From Paraburkholderia sp. NMBU_R16 (GTDB taxonomy: Bacteria; Pseudomonadota; Gammaproteobacteria; Burkholderiales; Burkholderiaceae): 64,000 nt of DNA. Each line of letters starts with the position of its first letter. Within the stretch, counting starts at the first letter, position 1. This document shows positions 46,714-55,995 of this stretch, piece by piece. Below the pieces are notes generated by a model that was not told the origin of the DNA, made no database searches, and saw nothing but the letters and a program-made list of their open reading frames with translations. The stretch spans positions 1 through 64,000 of the forward strand of contig NZ_JAAAYE010000012.1 of NCBI RefSeq assembly GCF_013282575.1, read 5' to 3'. The translations under genes were made by a program, and so were the position numbers.

Positions 46714-48132
46714 TCAAATGTCGGCCGCTTGGCCGGCGGCATGCCGTTTGCCCGTGGCCGGAGTCGCGGGTAGGGGCGGATGGCTGCGATCGATTCCGGC
46801 GTTCGAGCCGAAATAGCTGTGCCAGGCTTCGAGCAATCCTTCCGGGGTTGCCTCGAGCGGCGCGTCGCGATACCGGGCCGACGCGCTGACGAGGCTCAGC
46901 AGGTCGCGCGGGTAGCAGGCGAGAAGTGGCTTGCCGCTTAGTTCGTGCAGAGCGCGGATCAGATAGTCGAAGGTGTCCTGCGAGCTGGAGAGACCGTAGG
47001 TGAGGCAGCATCCTTCGAACACGGCTCGATAGTTCTCGAGCGACATCGGTCCCATATGGAGCTTCGAGCCCAGCCGGCGCAGGAACGCTTCGTCGCCGAT
47101 GTCGGCCGGATCGAGGTTGGTCGAGAACACGGGCCAGACCTCGAATGGCGCTGAAAAGCGCATGCCTGAATGCAGCGTGAAGAGATCGACCCCGCGATCG
47201 AGCGGCATGATCCAGCGGTTGAGCAGGTCCTGCGCGGCGACGCGTTGACGGCCCAGATCGTCGACGATGTAAAGGCCCATGTTCGCCTTCAGGTGCGGTG
47301 GCGCCTGATAGAAGCCGGCGGAGGCGTCGAAGCGCAAATCGAGGCCGTCGAGCGTCAATTCGCCGCCCGAAATGACAACGGGGCGCCGACACAGGCGCCA
47401 GCGCTTGTCGCCAGCGGTTCCGTACGGCTGCGAAGGAGCGTCGTGATGCAGCAGTGGGTCGTAGAGCTGAACGATTTCGCCACTGACATAGATTGCATAG
47501 GGAATCGGGACGTCACCTCGCAACAACTTGCCGAGACGCTCGGCGATATACGTCTTGCCGCTGCCGGCAGGGCCGTAAAGCATCAGCGGGCGGCCTGCGT
47601 TGAGCGACGCGCCGGCGGCATCGAGCAGCGAGGGCTCGACGCTGACGTCGGCGAACGCTGCGCGTACGTAGTCGCGGCTGACATGCTGGTTGCGAATCGC
47701 GTGCGTGCGTACCGCTTCGACATACTGCTCGTAGGCGACAGGGGCTGGGCCGCAGTACGAGCATCGCGCGAGCTCGTCGGCTGCGACGCTCCGCCCGGCG
47801 TCGGTGAGGCGAAACTGGACATCGATGTCGGTCGCGCCGCGATGCGTGATCTCGGCGAGGTGTTCCCGAACGAGAAACGCGAGAACGTCCTCTAGAACGG
47901 AGACGGGAAGGCAATGGCGCCGGGAGAGATCCGCAAAGCTCGAATTGCCGTTCAGCATCGTCGACTTGAGTACGAGCCTGCCGACAAAAATCGGCGGCAA
48001 CCCGGTGTCGGCAATGGAGCGTGGAGCCCGCGGCAGCTCATGTGCAGTGTCCTTCGCCTCCCGCGCCGAGAGCGGGCGCAACGCCTTGGTCACCCGCACT
48101 TCGTCTTGCTCTTCGACATTGAAGTCGCTCAT
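46714..48132 (-). CDS. AAA ATPase with N-terminal winged-helix-like region, embedded in the Tad locus
   Basis: The 472-residue protein has an N-terminal region of about 130 residues. It includes a winged-helix-like stretch (SFADLSRRHCLPVSVLEDVLAFLVREHLAEI) and a Cys pair CSYC. A P-loop follows with Walker A GPAGSGKTYIAERLG and a Walker B-type LYIVDDLGRQR. AGGAG lies eight bases before the ATG. It does not look like TadA, TadZ or any other core Tad protein I know. Its position between the prepilin peptidase and CpaB suggests a role in regulating or assembling the pilus, but this is inference. Confidence 0.75.
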   Translation of the reverse strand: MSDFNVEEQDEVRVTKALRPLSAREAKDTAHELPRAPRSIADTGLPPIFVGRLVLKSTMLNGNSSFADLSRRHCLPVSVLEDVLAFLVREHLAEITHRGATDIDVQFRLTDAGRSVAADELARCSYCGPAPVAYEQYVEAVRTHAIRNQHVSRDYVRAAFADVSVEPSLLDAAGASLNAGRPLMLYGPAGSGKTYIAERLGKLLRGDVPIPYAIYVSGEIVQLYDPLLHHDAPSQPYGTAGDKRWRLCRRPVVISGGELTLDGLDLRFDASAGFYQAPPHLKANMGLYIVDDLGRQRVAAQDLLNRWIMPLDRGVDLFTLHSGMRFSAPFEVWPVFSTNLDPADIGDEAFLRRLGSKLHMGPMSLENYRAVFEGCCLTYGLSSSQDTFDYLIRALHELSGKPLLACYPRDLLSLVSASARYRDAPLEATPEGLLEAWHSYFGSNAGIDRSHPPLPATPATGKRHAAGQAADI

Positions 48133-48257
48133 GTTTCGTCTCCTGCCCGCCTCGACATCTGAGTCACCGTGAGCCGGCCAATCGATTCGATGGCTTGGTT
48201 TCGAACTTGCCAAGAATCCGTTGATCCGCCAAAAGCCCATGGTTTGCACCTTTTGCG

Positions 48258-48809
48258 TCATGCCGTAGCGATGAACAGCATTCCCAATGTCCCGGCCGCG
48301 ATAGCGACGCCGTAAGGTAAAGAGCCGATCGAGGCAATCTGTCCGGGTGCGAGAGCGACACCAGCTCGTGCGACTCGCGCAGGACCGAAGCCCCCTCGAA
48401 GGATGGTCGCGAGGTTCAGATACAACTGCTGCGTCCGGCGACGCAGCACCGCCAGGCCTATCGACCAGACGCCGCCGATCACGAAGGTTGCGAGCGTGAT
48501 CGCGACGATCATCTCGGGGCCGACCCAGGTGCCGACCATCAACATCAGCTTCACGTCCCCGGCAGACGTACCGCGAACGAGATAGAGTGGGATCAGCAAT
48601 CCGAAGCCGGTGAGGCCGCCCGCGAGCCAGTTGCCGGTGCCGGCGACTATTCCGTCCAGGCATCCATGTACGAGGAGCGACGCTAACAGTCCCAGCAGAA
48701 TCAGTGGGTTCGGGATTCTGCGCGCGACGATGTCCGTACTCGCGGCTGCCACGACGACGACGGCGACGAGAAGCGGAATCGGTTGATGCGGAAGAGTCGG
48801 GAGCATCAT
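48258..48809 (-). CDS. tadV: prepilin peptidase TadV/CpaA
   Basis: The 183-residue A24 aspartic peptidase has about six transmembrane helices. The two catalytic Asp residues are Asp26 in AASTDIVARRIPN and Asp85 in TSAGDVKLM. It cleaves Flp prepilins and TadE/TadF/TadG-type leaders. It starts 33 bases after the first Flp gene on the same strand. Confidence 0.92.
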   Translation of the reverse strand: MMLPTLPHQPIPLLVAVVVVAAASTDIVARRIPNPLILLGLLASLLVHGCLDGIVAGTGNWLAGGLTGFGLLIPLYLVRGTSAGDVKLMLMVGTWVGPEMIVAITLATFVIGGVWSIGLAVLRRRTQQLYLNLATILRGGFGPARVARAGVALAPGQIASIGSLPYGVAIAAGTLGMLFIATA

Positions 48810-48842
48810 GCTGGCCTCGGCTGGTTCGATGACCCGCGCTGA

Positions 48843-49049
48843 CTAGAGCGCGGCAGTAATTTCGTTGCTGATGTTTTCGTAGAGGGCTTGCAATTGCGTG
48901 CCGAAGTAGACGACAGAGGCAAATGCCGCAAGCGCGATCAACGACACCATGAAGCCGTATTCGACCATCGTCGCGCCTTCGTCTTCAAGGACGAAGCCCG
49001 CGGTCGATCCAGCGACACGTGACAGAAGCGAATCAATCCGTGGAGTCAT
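48843..49049 (-). CDS. flp: Flp-type pilin 1
   Basis: The 68-residue prepilin has a basic leader and the Flp motif DEGATMVEYGFMV, where cleavage after Gly leaves ATMVEY with Glu5 and Tyr6, followed by a hydrophobic helix. It is the larger and more divergent of two adjacent pilins and may be minor. It is 95 bases from the other Flp gene. Confidence 0.9.
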   Translation of the reverse strand: MTPRIDSLLSRVAGSTAGFVLEDEGATMVEYGFMVSLIALAAFASVVYFGTQLQALYENISNEITAAL

Positions 49050-49144
49050 GGCGGGCTCCCATCCCTGTGTGTTTCAAACTCCTGAAAGCGGGATAGACGC
49101 GGATGAATCGAAAGATCGAACCGCCCGCGTCTGCGCACCGCTCG

Positions 49145-49315
49145 TCAGAGAGAGCCCCCGATATCGACGAACACGGCGTCGAGGTTCGTGCCGATGGTGG
49201 TGACCGCGCCGATACAAACGATCGCAATCAGCGCAACCATCAGGCCGTACTCGACCATCGTTGCACCCTCATCTTCCCGTACAAAGCGCTTGGCTTGATC
49301 GATGATGAATTTCAT
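49145..49315 (-). CDS. flp: Flp-type pilin 2 (probable major pilin)
   Basis: The 56-residue prepilin has REDEGATMVEYGLMVALIA with the canonical G|ATMVEY processing site and a C-terminal half of only about 25 residues. The start is fixed by AGGAG. It is the first gene of the leftward locus, consistent with the major pilin, and is followed by the second Flp gene. Confidence 0.92.
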   Translation of the reverse strand: MKFIIDQAKRFVREDEGATMVEYGLMVALIAIVCIGAVTTIGTNLDAVFVDIGGSL

Positions 49316-49375
49316 TTGGATATCTCCTTTAGGATAACTAAACAAATTCCCTTGGCCGTGTGGTTTCGGGACTGG

Positions 49376-49407
49376 ACTGCCGGTACTGCCGGTACTGCCG
49401 GTACTGC
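49376..49407. repeat. 9-bp tandem repeat, about 3.6 copies
   Basis: Three exact copies of ACTGCCGGT plus a partial fourth lie about 60 bases upstream of the Flp start codon. This is inside the leader or promoter region of the pilin operon. Confidence 0.8.
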
Positions 49408-49496
49408 ACGGAAATGCAAAAAAGACAAAAGGCGTCCTTGCAGCGGGTACGTTGCGTTTCTGTCAAAGCGACTAGATATGCAAGAGGCGTACGCCC

Positions 49497-49516
49497 GAGA
49501 GCCCGGAGGCTCTCGG
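49497..49516. promoter_or_regulatory. perfect 8-bp dyad in the pilin upstream region
   Basis: CGAGAGCC, four bases, GGCTCTCG. It could form a hairpin or be bound by a dimeric regulator. No T-run follows. Confidence 0.35.
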
Positions 49517-49633
49517 ATGTACCCGCGCAAAACGCGATGCCGGTTTCAATGTCGGGGCTTGACGGAAGAGAGCCGGGCGAGGCCTCGATGCACGTCCAAC
49601 GGCGGGTCGTGACGAGGCGGCCGGTCCTGTGTT

Positions 49634-49652
49634 GCGGCACGCGAGATGCCGC
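49634..49652. promoter_or_regulatory. dyad with sigma-54-like GG-N10-GC on both strands
   Basis: GCGGCA, seven bases, TGCCGC. The plus strand reads GGCACGCGAGATGC, giving GG-N10-GC with a good -24-like GGCACG. The same dyad gives GG-N10-GC on the minus strand. It is far from either gene start (about 320 bp from flp), so use as a promoter is uncertain. Confidence 0.3.
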
Positions 49653-49705
49653 ATCCAAATGTCGTTTTTCATGCTTAAGCCCCCCGGCTTATCGTTGCTT
49701 TTCAG

Positions 49706-49729
49706 GCGTCGTCATGAATGACGACGCCA
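49706..49729. promoter_or_regulatory. 24-bp perfect palindrome upstream of the pilin and GT87 genes
   Basis: GGCGTCGTCAT, two bases, ATGACGACGCC. Both arms match over all 11 bases. No run of T follows on either strand, so an operator is more likely than a terminator, though cruciform formation cannot be excluded. Confidence 0.45.
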
Positions 49730-50419
49730 CGGTCCATCGACTGCATTCTTCTTCCCTTGCATGTACCGATGCGTCGATTGGCGGCGACACAAACTCGGGT
49801 TTCCCCCCTGCGCTATGCCCGTTCGCCGTTTCCAACGATCCTCGTAGGGAACTCCGATTGGCGACCGGGCGTGCTACGTCGATTTCCGTGCGGCTCACAT
49901 CGCAAGCGCTATGCCAATGGGCGTCATCGCCTTATCCGCCAAGCGATGTCCGATTCCCGCGAAGGAGAAAACACGCCGGCGGCGCACCAGATGTCTCATA
50001 CGTGAGACGCCCGATAGCGCGCTCAGCGATGTGTGCAATTCGACCAAACGCGCGCCGCATATCGCGCTCGCCGTGATTCGTGTTGCCTATGGGACACGTC
50101 ATGTTTGTCGCACATCTCGTAGCCCAGGCCCAGTAACCGGCCTCAATTCACGGGTGCATTCGATCCGAAGCGTTTCAACCTTGATACGCGTGTTGCATTG
50201 ACCTCCAAACGGCGACAGGACGATATGTGGGGTGGCGTACGTTCGCGCACATCGAGGCTCGCTTAGAGGTCAAGTACGACTTGCAAGTCGCTTCGATTTA
50301 TCTCAACAATGCCCCTATGTGATGTGCGGCGGTAGCAGTACGACCGAGCGTGCAGATAACGACGATCGACGACAAGGCCGTAGGACCGGATTGCGAAACG
50401 GCCGACCCAGGGTGGTGCG

Positions 50420-51664
50420 ATGTATTTATCGAGTCGGGGGGCGGGCGGCGCTGTGAGCGGCCCGGTGAATTGGCTTACGCCGCAGCGGCTTCTCGGATGC
50501 AGCGGTGTGATCGTCTGCGTCTACGTGGCATTCCTCGCCACATGGGGGTGGGTGAGCCACGGCTTTGCGAGCGGCAACGCGGGGCGTCCCGGCATCGACT
50601 TTTCGATTTTTTGGGCCGCGTCGCATTTGGTACTCCAGGGTCATCCCGCGCAGGTCTATGAACACGTTGCGTTCATCGACGCGCAAAAGGATCTGTTCGG
50701 CGATTTTGCCGACGTCCATTCGCTCGGATGGGTTTACCCGCCCGCGTTTTTACTCTTCGTTTCTCCGCTTGGGCTATTACCGTTCTCGACTGCCTATTTG
50801 TTGTTTGTCGCAGTTAGTGCGGGCTGCTACGTGTGGGCGACAACGAGCGTATCGAAGGTCCACCGAGGCCTGGGCAGCAAGCGTGTCGCCGTGCTCCTGG
50901 TGGCAGCGTTGCCTGGCGCGTTCGTTGCCGCCATCGTTGGGCAGAATTCGCTGATCACGGCGGCGCTCGCAGCCTTGGCAGTATGCTGGGTCGCGGAAAA
51001 GCCGGTCGTGGCGGGACTGTGCATCGGTCTATTGGCGATCAAGCCGCAGGTGGCTCTCGTATTTCCGTTCGTACTGATCGCGTCGCGCGCCTGGAAAGCA
51101 TTCGTTGCGGCCGCACTGACCGCGGTCGTCACGACCGCCGCCGGCACCCTCATGTACGGCATCCAATCGTTGACCGCATTTTTCACCAACGCGGGTGTCC
51201 TGCGTGATGCATTGCTGGACCACGGAGGCCAGCATTTCTGGTTTGCTTCGCCGACGACGCTGTCCGCCCTGCGTCTTGCCGGTGTGCCGCTCGGTGCGGC
51301 CTACGCCGGCCAGGCATGCGTCACTGCGGTGGCACTGGTTGCCGCTTGCGATGTCTGGCAACGCTGCGCCGATCCACGTCTGCGCGCGGCCGCCGTCGCG
51401 CTTGCCGGATTGCTCGCGAGTCCTTATGTGTGGCACTACGAGCTCGTCTGGCTAGGCGTCGCACTCGTTTGCCTGGCGGCGCTGGCGCTCGAAGGGGGCT
51501 GGCTGCGCGGCGAGCAACCGGCGTGGCTCGCCGGCTGGCTGCTGCCGATCTACGAACACTTCAATCGCATCGCGATGCTGCCGCAAGTCGGGCCGTTGGT
51601 TCTGCTCGTCTTGCTGTGGGCGGTGCTGCGGCGTGCGCGCTCAGGCGCGGCGAGCGAGCGGTAA
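50420..51664 (+). CDS. GT87 (DUF2029) polyprenol-type glycosyltransferase, paralog 1
   Basis: The 414-residue integral membrane protein has about ten transmembrane helices and motifs shared with two neighbours: DFSIFWAAS, VYPPAFLLFVSP, GQNSLITA and IKPQVALVFPF. GT87 enzymes of the mannosyltransferase type use polyprenyl-phosphate sugars as donors on the outside face of the membrane. It is the first of three similar genes after the Tad locus. Confidence 0.8.
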   Translation: MYLSSRGAGGAVSGPVNWLTPQRLLGCSGVIVCVYVAFLATWGWVSHGFASGNAGRPGIDFSIFWAASHLVLQGHPAQVYEHVAFIDAQKDLFGDFADVHSLGWVYPPAFLLFVSPLGLLPFSTAYLLFVAVSAGCYVWATTSVSKVHRGLGSKRVAVLLVAALPGAFVAAIVGQNSLITAALAALAVCWVAEKPVVAGLCIGLLAIKPQVALVFPFVLIASRAWKAFVAAALTAVVTTAAGTLMYGIQSLTAFFTNAGVLRDALLDHGGQHFWFASPTTLSALRLAGVPLGAAYAGQACVTAVALVAACDVWQRCADPRLRAAAVALAGLLASPYVWHYELVWLGVALVCLAALALEGGWLRGEQPAWLAGWLLPIYEHFNRIAMLPQVGPLVLLVLLWAVLRRARSGAASER

Positions 51665-51680
51665 GTATCAGTTCGGGGAC

Positions 51681-52970
51681 ATGACTATGACAGCGAAAAC
51701 CATTGCATCGACGTTTTGGCAACGATTGGGCGGCCAGCGTGGGGCGCATTGGCTCACCACGGACCGCCTCAACTTTTATTCGGTTGGTGCGCTGATCTGC
51801 TATCTGTGCTTCTACGCGATCTATATCGCACGAACGATGATTGGGCCTCCGGGCCATATGAGTCCGCTGGCGATCGACTTCGTTCCATTCTGGAGCGCGG
51901 CGCATCTCGCGATCGCAGGGCATGCCGTCGACGCATACAACTTCGCGGTGCTCGAGCAGGTCGAGCGCGCCGCGCTATCGCACGAGCCGGGCGTGCTGCC
52001 GTGGCTTTATCCGCCGAGCTTTCTACTTTTCGTGTCTCCGTTCGCCTTGCTGCCCTGGAAAATCTCCGCAGCGATTTTTCTCGGTGGCACGTTTGCGACG
52101 TTCGTCAAGGCCATGCATCTCATCGTCGGGCGTCGCGAAGTCTGGATCGTCGCCGTGGCGTTTCCCGGCGCCGCACTTGCCGTGCTGACGGGGCAAAACG
52201 GACTCCTGACCGCGTCGCTCGTGGCGTTCGGGCTCGTCTTGCTGCCGCGCCGCCCCGTGCTCGCCGGCATCTGTTTCGGTGTCCTATGCATGAAGCCTCA
52301 ACTGGCCGTGCTGGTGCCGTTTGCACTGCTGTGCGCGAGGTCGTGGCGGGCTTTGGGGGCGCTTGCGGTGACGGCGCTTTCGATGCTCGCGCTCTCGGTT
52401 GCCCTCTTCGGTATCGATACGCTCTACGCTTTTCTCCACAACATGGGAACGGCAGCCGGATACGTCGAGTCGGGGCGTGCAGCGCTGCATCGCGTTCCAT
52501 CCGCTTATTCACTCGTGAAACTGATGCGTGGACCGACGATGCTGGCCAATGCGGCGCAGGCTGTGTCTGCGCTGTCGGCTATCGCGGCCGTATGGTACGC
52601 ATGGTCGCGCGAGGCGTCGCAGTCTCTACGGGCGGCGACGCTCGTTTGCGCATCGCTAATGGTGAGCCCCTATCTCTACGACTACGACCTGGCGTGGCTC
52701 GGCGTCGTTGTCGCGTGGTACGCGAAGTACGGCATGGCGCGTGGATGGCGGCCGCTCGAACGCGAGTGGCTGATCGTGCTTTGGCTCACGCCGATATTCG
52801 GGATCTCGCTCGTCAAGATTCTGCACATTCAGTTCATCCCGTTGATCCTTGCGGCGACGCTCTTCGTGCTGATTCGCAGTATCGCGGCGCAGCGGCATGC
52901 GGCTCGCGCTGCGCGTGGGGCGTGCTGGGCGAATGTGCGCGAAGAAGGGCCGGCGGGTGCACACGGTTGA
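51681..52970 (+). CDS. GT87 (DUF2029) polyprenol-type glycosyltransferase, paralog 2
   Basis: The 429-residue membrane protein shares DFVPFWSAA, LYPPSFLLFVSP, GQNGLLTA and MKPQLAVLVPF with its upstream neighbour. It starts 16 bases after that gene's stop, in the same direction, suggesting co-transcription. An ATG two codons downstream is an alternative. Confidence 0.8.
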   Translation: MTMTAKTIASTFWQRLGGQRGAHWLTTDRLNFYSVGALICYLCFYAIYIARTMIGPPGHMSPLAIDFVPFWSAAHLAIAGHAVDAYNFAVLEQVERAALSHEPGVLPWLYPPSFLLFVSPFALLPWKISAAIFLGGTFATFVKAMHLIVGRREVWIVAVAFPGAALAVLTGQNGLLTASLVAFGLVLLPRRPVLAGICFGVLCMKPQLAVLVPFALLCARSWRALGALAVTALSMLALSVALFGIDTLYAFLHNMGTAAGYVESGRAALHRVPSAYSLVKLMRGPTMLANAAQAVSALSAIAAVWYAWSREASQSLRAATLVCASLMVSPYLYDYDLAWLGVVVAWYAKYGMARGWRPLEREWLIVLWLTPIFGISLVKILHIQFIPLILAATLFVLIRSIAAQRHAARAARGACWANVREEGPAGAHG

Positions 52971-53018
52971 ACCAAATGAAATGTTGCGCGCCGACAGCAC
53001 GCGCATGACGGGGGAATC

Positions 53019-54062
53019 ATGTCTTTTCGAACCTTCAAGCCGCTGGTTTCGATCGTTGTGCCGTTCTACAACGAAGAGCCGGCCGTCGATACGTTTTTCT
53101 CCACCCTCGTTGCCGTGCTCGAAACGATCGAGACGATACGCTTCGAGGTCGTTTGCATCAACGACGGTAGCAGCGACGGTACGCTCGACAAGCTCGTTCG
53201 GGCGAGCGCGCGCGACGCTCGCGTGCGTGTGATCGATCTCACGCGAAACTTCGGCAAGGAAGCTGCGTTGACCGCCGGGCTCGACGAAGCAGCCGGCGAT
53301 GCGGTGATTCCGATCGACGCGGACTTGCAGGACCCGCCGGGACTCATTCCCGTCATGGTGGAGCATTGGCTCGACGGTGCTGAAGTCGTTGCGGCCAAGC
53401 GCAGCTCGCGCGCCAGCGATACGTTCGCAAAACGCGTGACGGCGGGCCTTTACTACCGCGTTCACAACATGCTCTCCGAAGTCAAACTTCCCGAGAACGT
53501 CGGCGATTTCCGCTTGATGGATCGCGCAGTCGTCAACGCACTGCGCAGCTTGCCCGAGCGCAGACGGTTCATGAAGGGCCTGTTCGCCTGGGTCGGATTC
53601 AAGACGGTCATCGTCGAGTACGAGCGGGAAGCGCGTAGCGTTGGCCATTCGAAGTTTTCGGGGTGGCGGCTCTGGAACTTTGCCCTGGAGGGCATCACCA
53701 GCTTCAGTACGGTACCGCTGCGCAGCTGGACTTACATCGGTAGCGCGATTGCATTGCTCGCGTTCTGCTATGGCGGCTTCGTCATTGGTCGGACACTCAT
53801 CTTCGGCAATCCTGTGCCCGGCTATGCGTCGCTGCTCTCGGTAATGCTCTTCCTCGGCGGCATCGAGCTGATCGGCGTGGGGGTGGTGGGCGAATATGTC
53901 GGGCGCATCTACCATGAAACGAAGGAGCGCCCGATTTACCTCGTACGGCGACGTTATCAAGCGCGAAAGAAGATCAGCACCCTGCCCGTGATGCGCAACG
54001 CGACGCGCGCCGACCACGGGCGTAAGCCCCTCTCGCTGCGAACCCGGGTCGCCGCCCGTTGA
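53019..54062 (+). CDS. GtrB-like polyprenyl-phosphate glycosyltransferase (GT2)
   Basis: The 347-residue protein has an N-terminal GT2 domain: IVVPFYNEEPAVDTF, the nucleotide-binding INDGSSDGT, metal motif DADLQDPP. Two or more C-terminal transmembrane helices follow (YIGSAIALLAFCYGGFVIG). GtrB/DPMS-type enzymes transfer a sugar from UDP- or GDP-sugar to undecaprenyl phosphate on the cytosolic face. It would supply the donor for GT87 enzymes. GGGGG lies near the ATG. Confidence 0.88.
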   Translation: MSFRTFKPLVSIVVPFYNEEPAVDTFFSTLVAVLETIETIRFEVVCINDGSSDGTLDKLVRASARDARVRVIDLTRNFGKEAALTAGLDEAAGDAVIPIDADLQDPPGLIPVMVEHWLDGAEVVAAKRSSRASDTFAKRVTAGLYYRVHNMLSEVKLPENVGDFRLMDRAVVNALRSLPERRRFMKGLFAWVGFKTVIVEYEREARSVGHSKFSGWRLWNFALEGITSFSTVPLRSWTYIGSAIALLAFCYGGFVIGRTLIFGNPVPGYASLLSVMLFLGGIELIGVGVVGEYVGRIYHETKERPIYLVRRRYQARKKISTLPVMRNATRADHGRKPLSLRTRVAAR

Positions 54063-54065
54063 GCG

Positions 54066-55256
54066 TCAAGCAGTGTGAGCATCCGTGAGCGCATGCCGCC
54101 GGACGACCACTGCGAGCATGGCAATCATGACGGCTGGTGCGATCTGAACGGGCGTCTTTAGCGCGACGGCGAGCATGCCCTGGGCGGGCGCGAGCCATGC
54201 CGCGAGGAGAATGGCCCACTCCACGCGATTCAGCGGAACGGTCCTGCCATCGCGAATCAGGAAAACGATTGGCAGCACCAGCCAACAGAGCTCGTAGTAC
54301 ATGAAATACGGCTGGACCAGCATCGTGGCGACGACGAACGCCGCGGCGCGCAGGTCATGCCGTGCAGGCCGCACCCACAGAAACGCTACGACGGCGATCG
54401 CCGGTACCGCCACGATCGCTTGGGCGAGATACGCCGCATGCGTGGACAGGCCCGCGATGCGGCTCATGGCGAAAACCGTCGGCATACCGTTCCAGAGCCG
54501 GCCGCCTAGCTCGACGACGGAGCGGTTGAATTCCGGAAGAAACGCTGCGAACGACGTCCATGCTTCGAATCCCAGCGCCGCGGCGCTGATTGCAGCGAAA
54601 GCGAGACTGAAAGCGCCAGCCGCGATCAGGGTTTTCCACTGTCTCGCGCAGATCAGCACGACAGGAAAGAGCACGCCGAGTTGTGGCTTGATGGCGAACG
54701 CGACGATGCAGCCGGCGGCGAGCAAACCGTGTGCTGGCAACAACGCGAGCGCGCAGCCGGCCGCCGCCACGGTGAACAAGGAGTTTTGCCCGGCAAGCAA
54801 CGTGACCGCAACCCCGGGGAACGCGGCCAGAAAGACGAGCTGCGTTCGATCGACGCCCCGGGCCAAATATCTCACCGCGAGGGTGTAGCAGATGACCCCG
54901 GCAATTGCGAAAACGACATATGCAGCGGCGAATGGCAGCAGACCGAGCGGGATGACGGCCAGCAGGAATGTAGGCGGGTAGGGCCATAACCCCACACCGC
55001 CCAAGTTGGTTACGTTCGCCTCCATCGCAGCCATGAGATCGCGCGAAAACACCATCGGCGCACCGTGTTGTAGCGCGACGCGTGCGGCTGACCAGAAAAC
55101 CGCAAAGTCCCAGCCGACCATCGGAGTGTGCAATGGGTCGAGGACGAAATAGCGCGTCATCCAGATCGCGAGCAGCACCAACTGCGCCATCAGCGCGGTG
55201 GCGGTGTAAAGCTCTATTCGGCTTATGCCGCGATGGGCGTCCGATGCGATCGCCAT
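54066..55256 (-). CDS. GT87 (DUF2029) polyprenol-type glycosyltransferase, paralog 3
   Basis: The 396-residue membrane protein carries the same motif set (WDFAVFWSAA, PYPPTFLLAVIP, GQNSLFTV, IKPQLGVLFPV). It is inverted relative to the other two and converges tail to tail with the GtrB-like gene, three bases apart. AGGGG lies before the ATG. Confidence 0.8.
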   Translation of the reverse strand: MAIASDAHRGISRIELYTATALMAQLVLLAIWMTRYFVLDPLHTPMVGWDFAVFWSAARVALQHGAPMVFSRDLMAAMEANVTNLGGVGLWPYPPTFLLAVIPLGLLPFAAAYVVFAIAGVICYTLAVRYLARGVDRTQLVFLAAFPGVAVTLLAGQNSLFTVAAAGCALALLPAHGLLAAGCIVAFAIKPQLGVLFPVVLICARQWKTLIAAGAFSLAFAAISAAALGFEAWTSFAAFLPEFNRSVVELGGRLWNGMPTVFAMSRIAGLSTHAAYLAQAIVAVPAIAVVAFLWVRPARHDLRAAAFVVATMLVQPYFMYYELCWLVLPIVFLIRDGRTVPLNRVEWAILLAAWLAPAQGMLAVALKTPVQIAPAVMIAMLAVVVRRHALTDAHTA

Positions 55257-55995
55257 GCTTTACCCCTGTGAGTATCCGATTATCCGCCGGTTTTCCCAAC
55301 CGCAATCGATTGTTATTTGACTTTCCTTTGCCTGCGTGAAACTGCGTCGTCACTCGGCGCGGAAGACATTATTACAGGCGTTTTAATCTGTAGCCAGCTA
55401 GCAGAAAAATAATACTTCTGCAGGCGCTGAAAAGTATGCTCGTGCTTTCCCTTCCCGCTTCATGCACCACCTCCCATCTGGCTCGCGCCGTTTCGACCGC
55501 CTAGGCGTCGCTTTCAAGATTAAAAAGTCCGGCTAATTCAGTATGTCCGGTACCGTACACGTAGAAATTGCCGTCGGTGTTTGACCTACCGGTAATTTTC
55601 TTATGGAAATTCTGTCCACTCTCGTATATGTTGCAGTGCATGAGGGTTTGAAACGTGCGGTGTACGGCGCGTCTCTAGACGTGACGGCTGTACTCCAAAG
55701 CACGAACGAGAGAAAGAACTCCGAGGATAAAAGGGTAGGCACAGGCATGAGTTCGGTCCCAATGGATCTGCGGGGCCGGCTTTTGCATCTGTGAAATCGG
55801 ACGTCCCGACAATCGAGGCGGGATGAAATAGGCAGGGTCGCGTGAGACGACTCGCCGCAGCGATGGCGAACGAATTCGGATATAGCGCAAGAGCGGCTGG
55901 TTGCCGAAGTTGATCGTCGTCAATATTGCATCGATGCGAACCAATTAGATTTGGGCTCGCGAGGCGCATGCGCATCGATACCGGGGAGCAGCACC
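55257..55995. other. non-coding region upstream of the sigma-54 activator gene
   Basis: About 740 bp of noticeably more AT-rich sequence than the surroundings, between a leftward GT87 gene and the rightward activator gene. I see no gene with a credible start. GGGGCCGGCTTTTGCA has the GG-N10-GC spacing of a sigma-54 promoter but a poor -24 element. It must hold promoters for both flanking genes. Confidence 0.5.

Larger units (their letters stand above)
49316..50419. other. long non-coding region upstream of the pilin genes
   Basis: About 1.1 kb separates the Flp pilin gene from the divergent GT87 gene. Short open frames are present but none has a credible start and residue composition. The region holds a short tandem repeat and several perfect dyads listed separately. 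It should contain the promoters for the Tad operon and the glycosyltransferase genes. Confidence 0.6.

Noticed and set aside
49360-50076. A 238-residue plus-strand frame in the pilin upstream region
   Set aside because: The composition is Arg/Cys-rich with no domain, it begins in the 9-bp repeat (YCRYCRYCRYC) and it has no Shine-Dalgarno sequence.
55771-55788. Sigma-54 promoter upstream of the activator gene
   Set aside because: The GG-N10-GC spacing and TTTGCA fit the -12 side, but the -24 side is GGGGCCG rather than TGGCACG, so I do not call it a promoter.
55603-55794. A 63-residue plus-strand frame before the sigma-54 activator
   Set aside because: There is no ribosome-binding site before its ATG and no recognisable domain; too weak to call.
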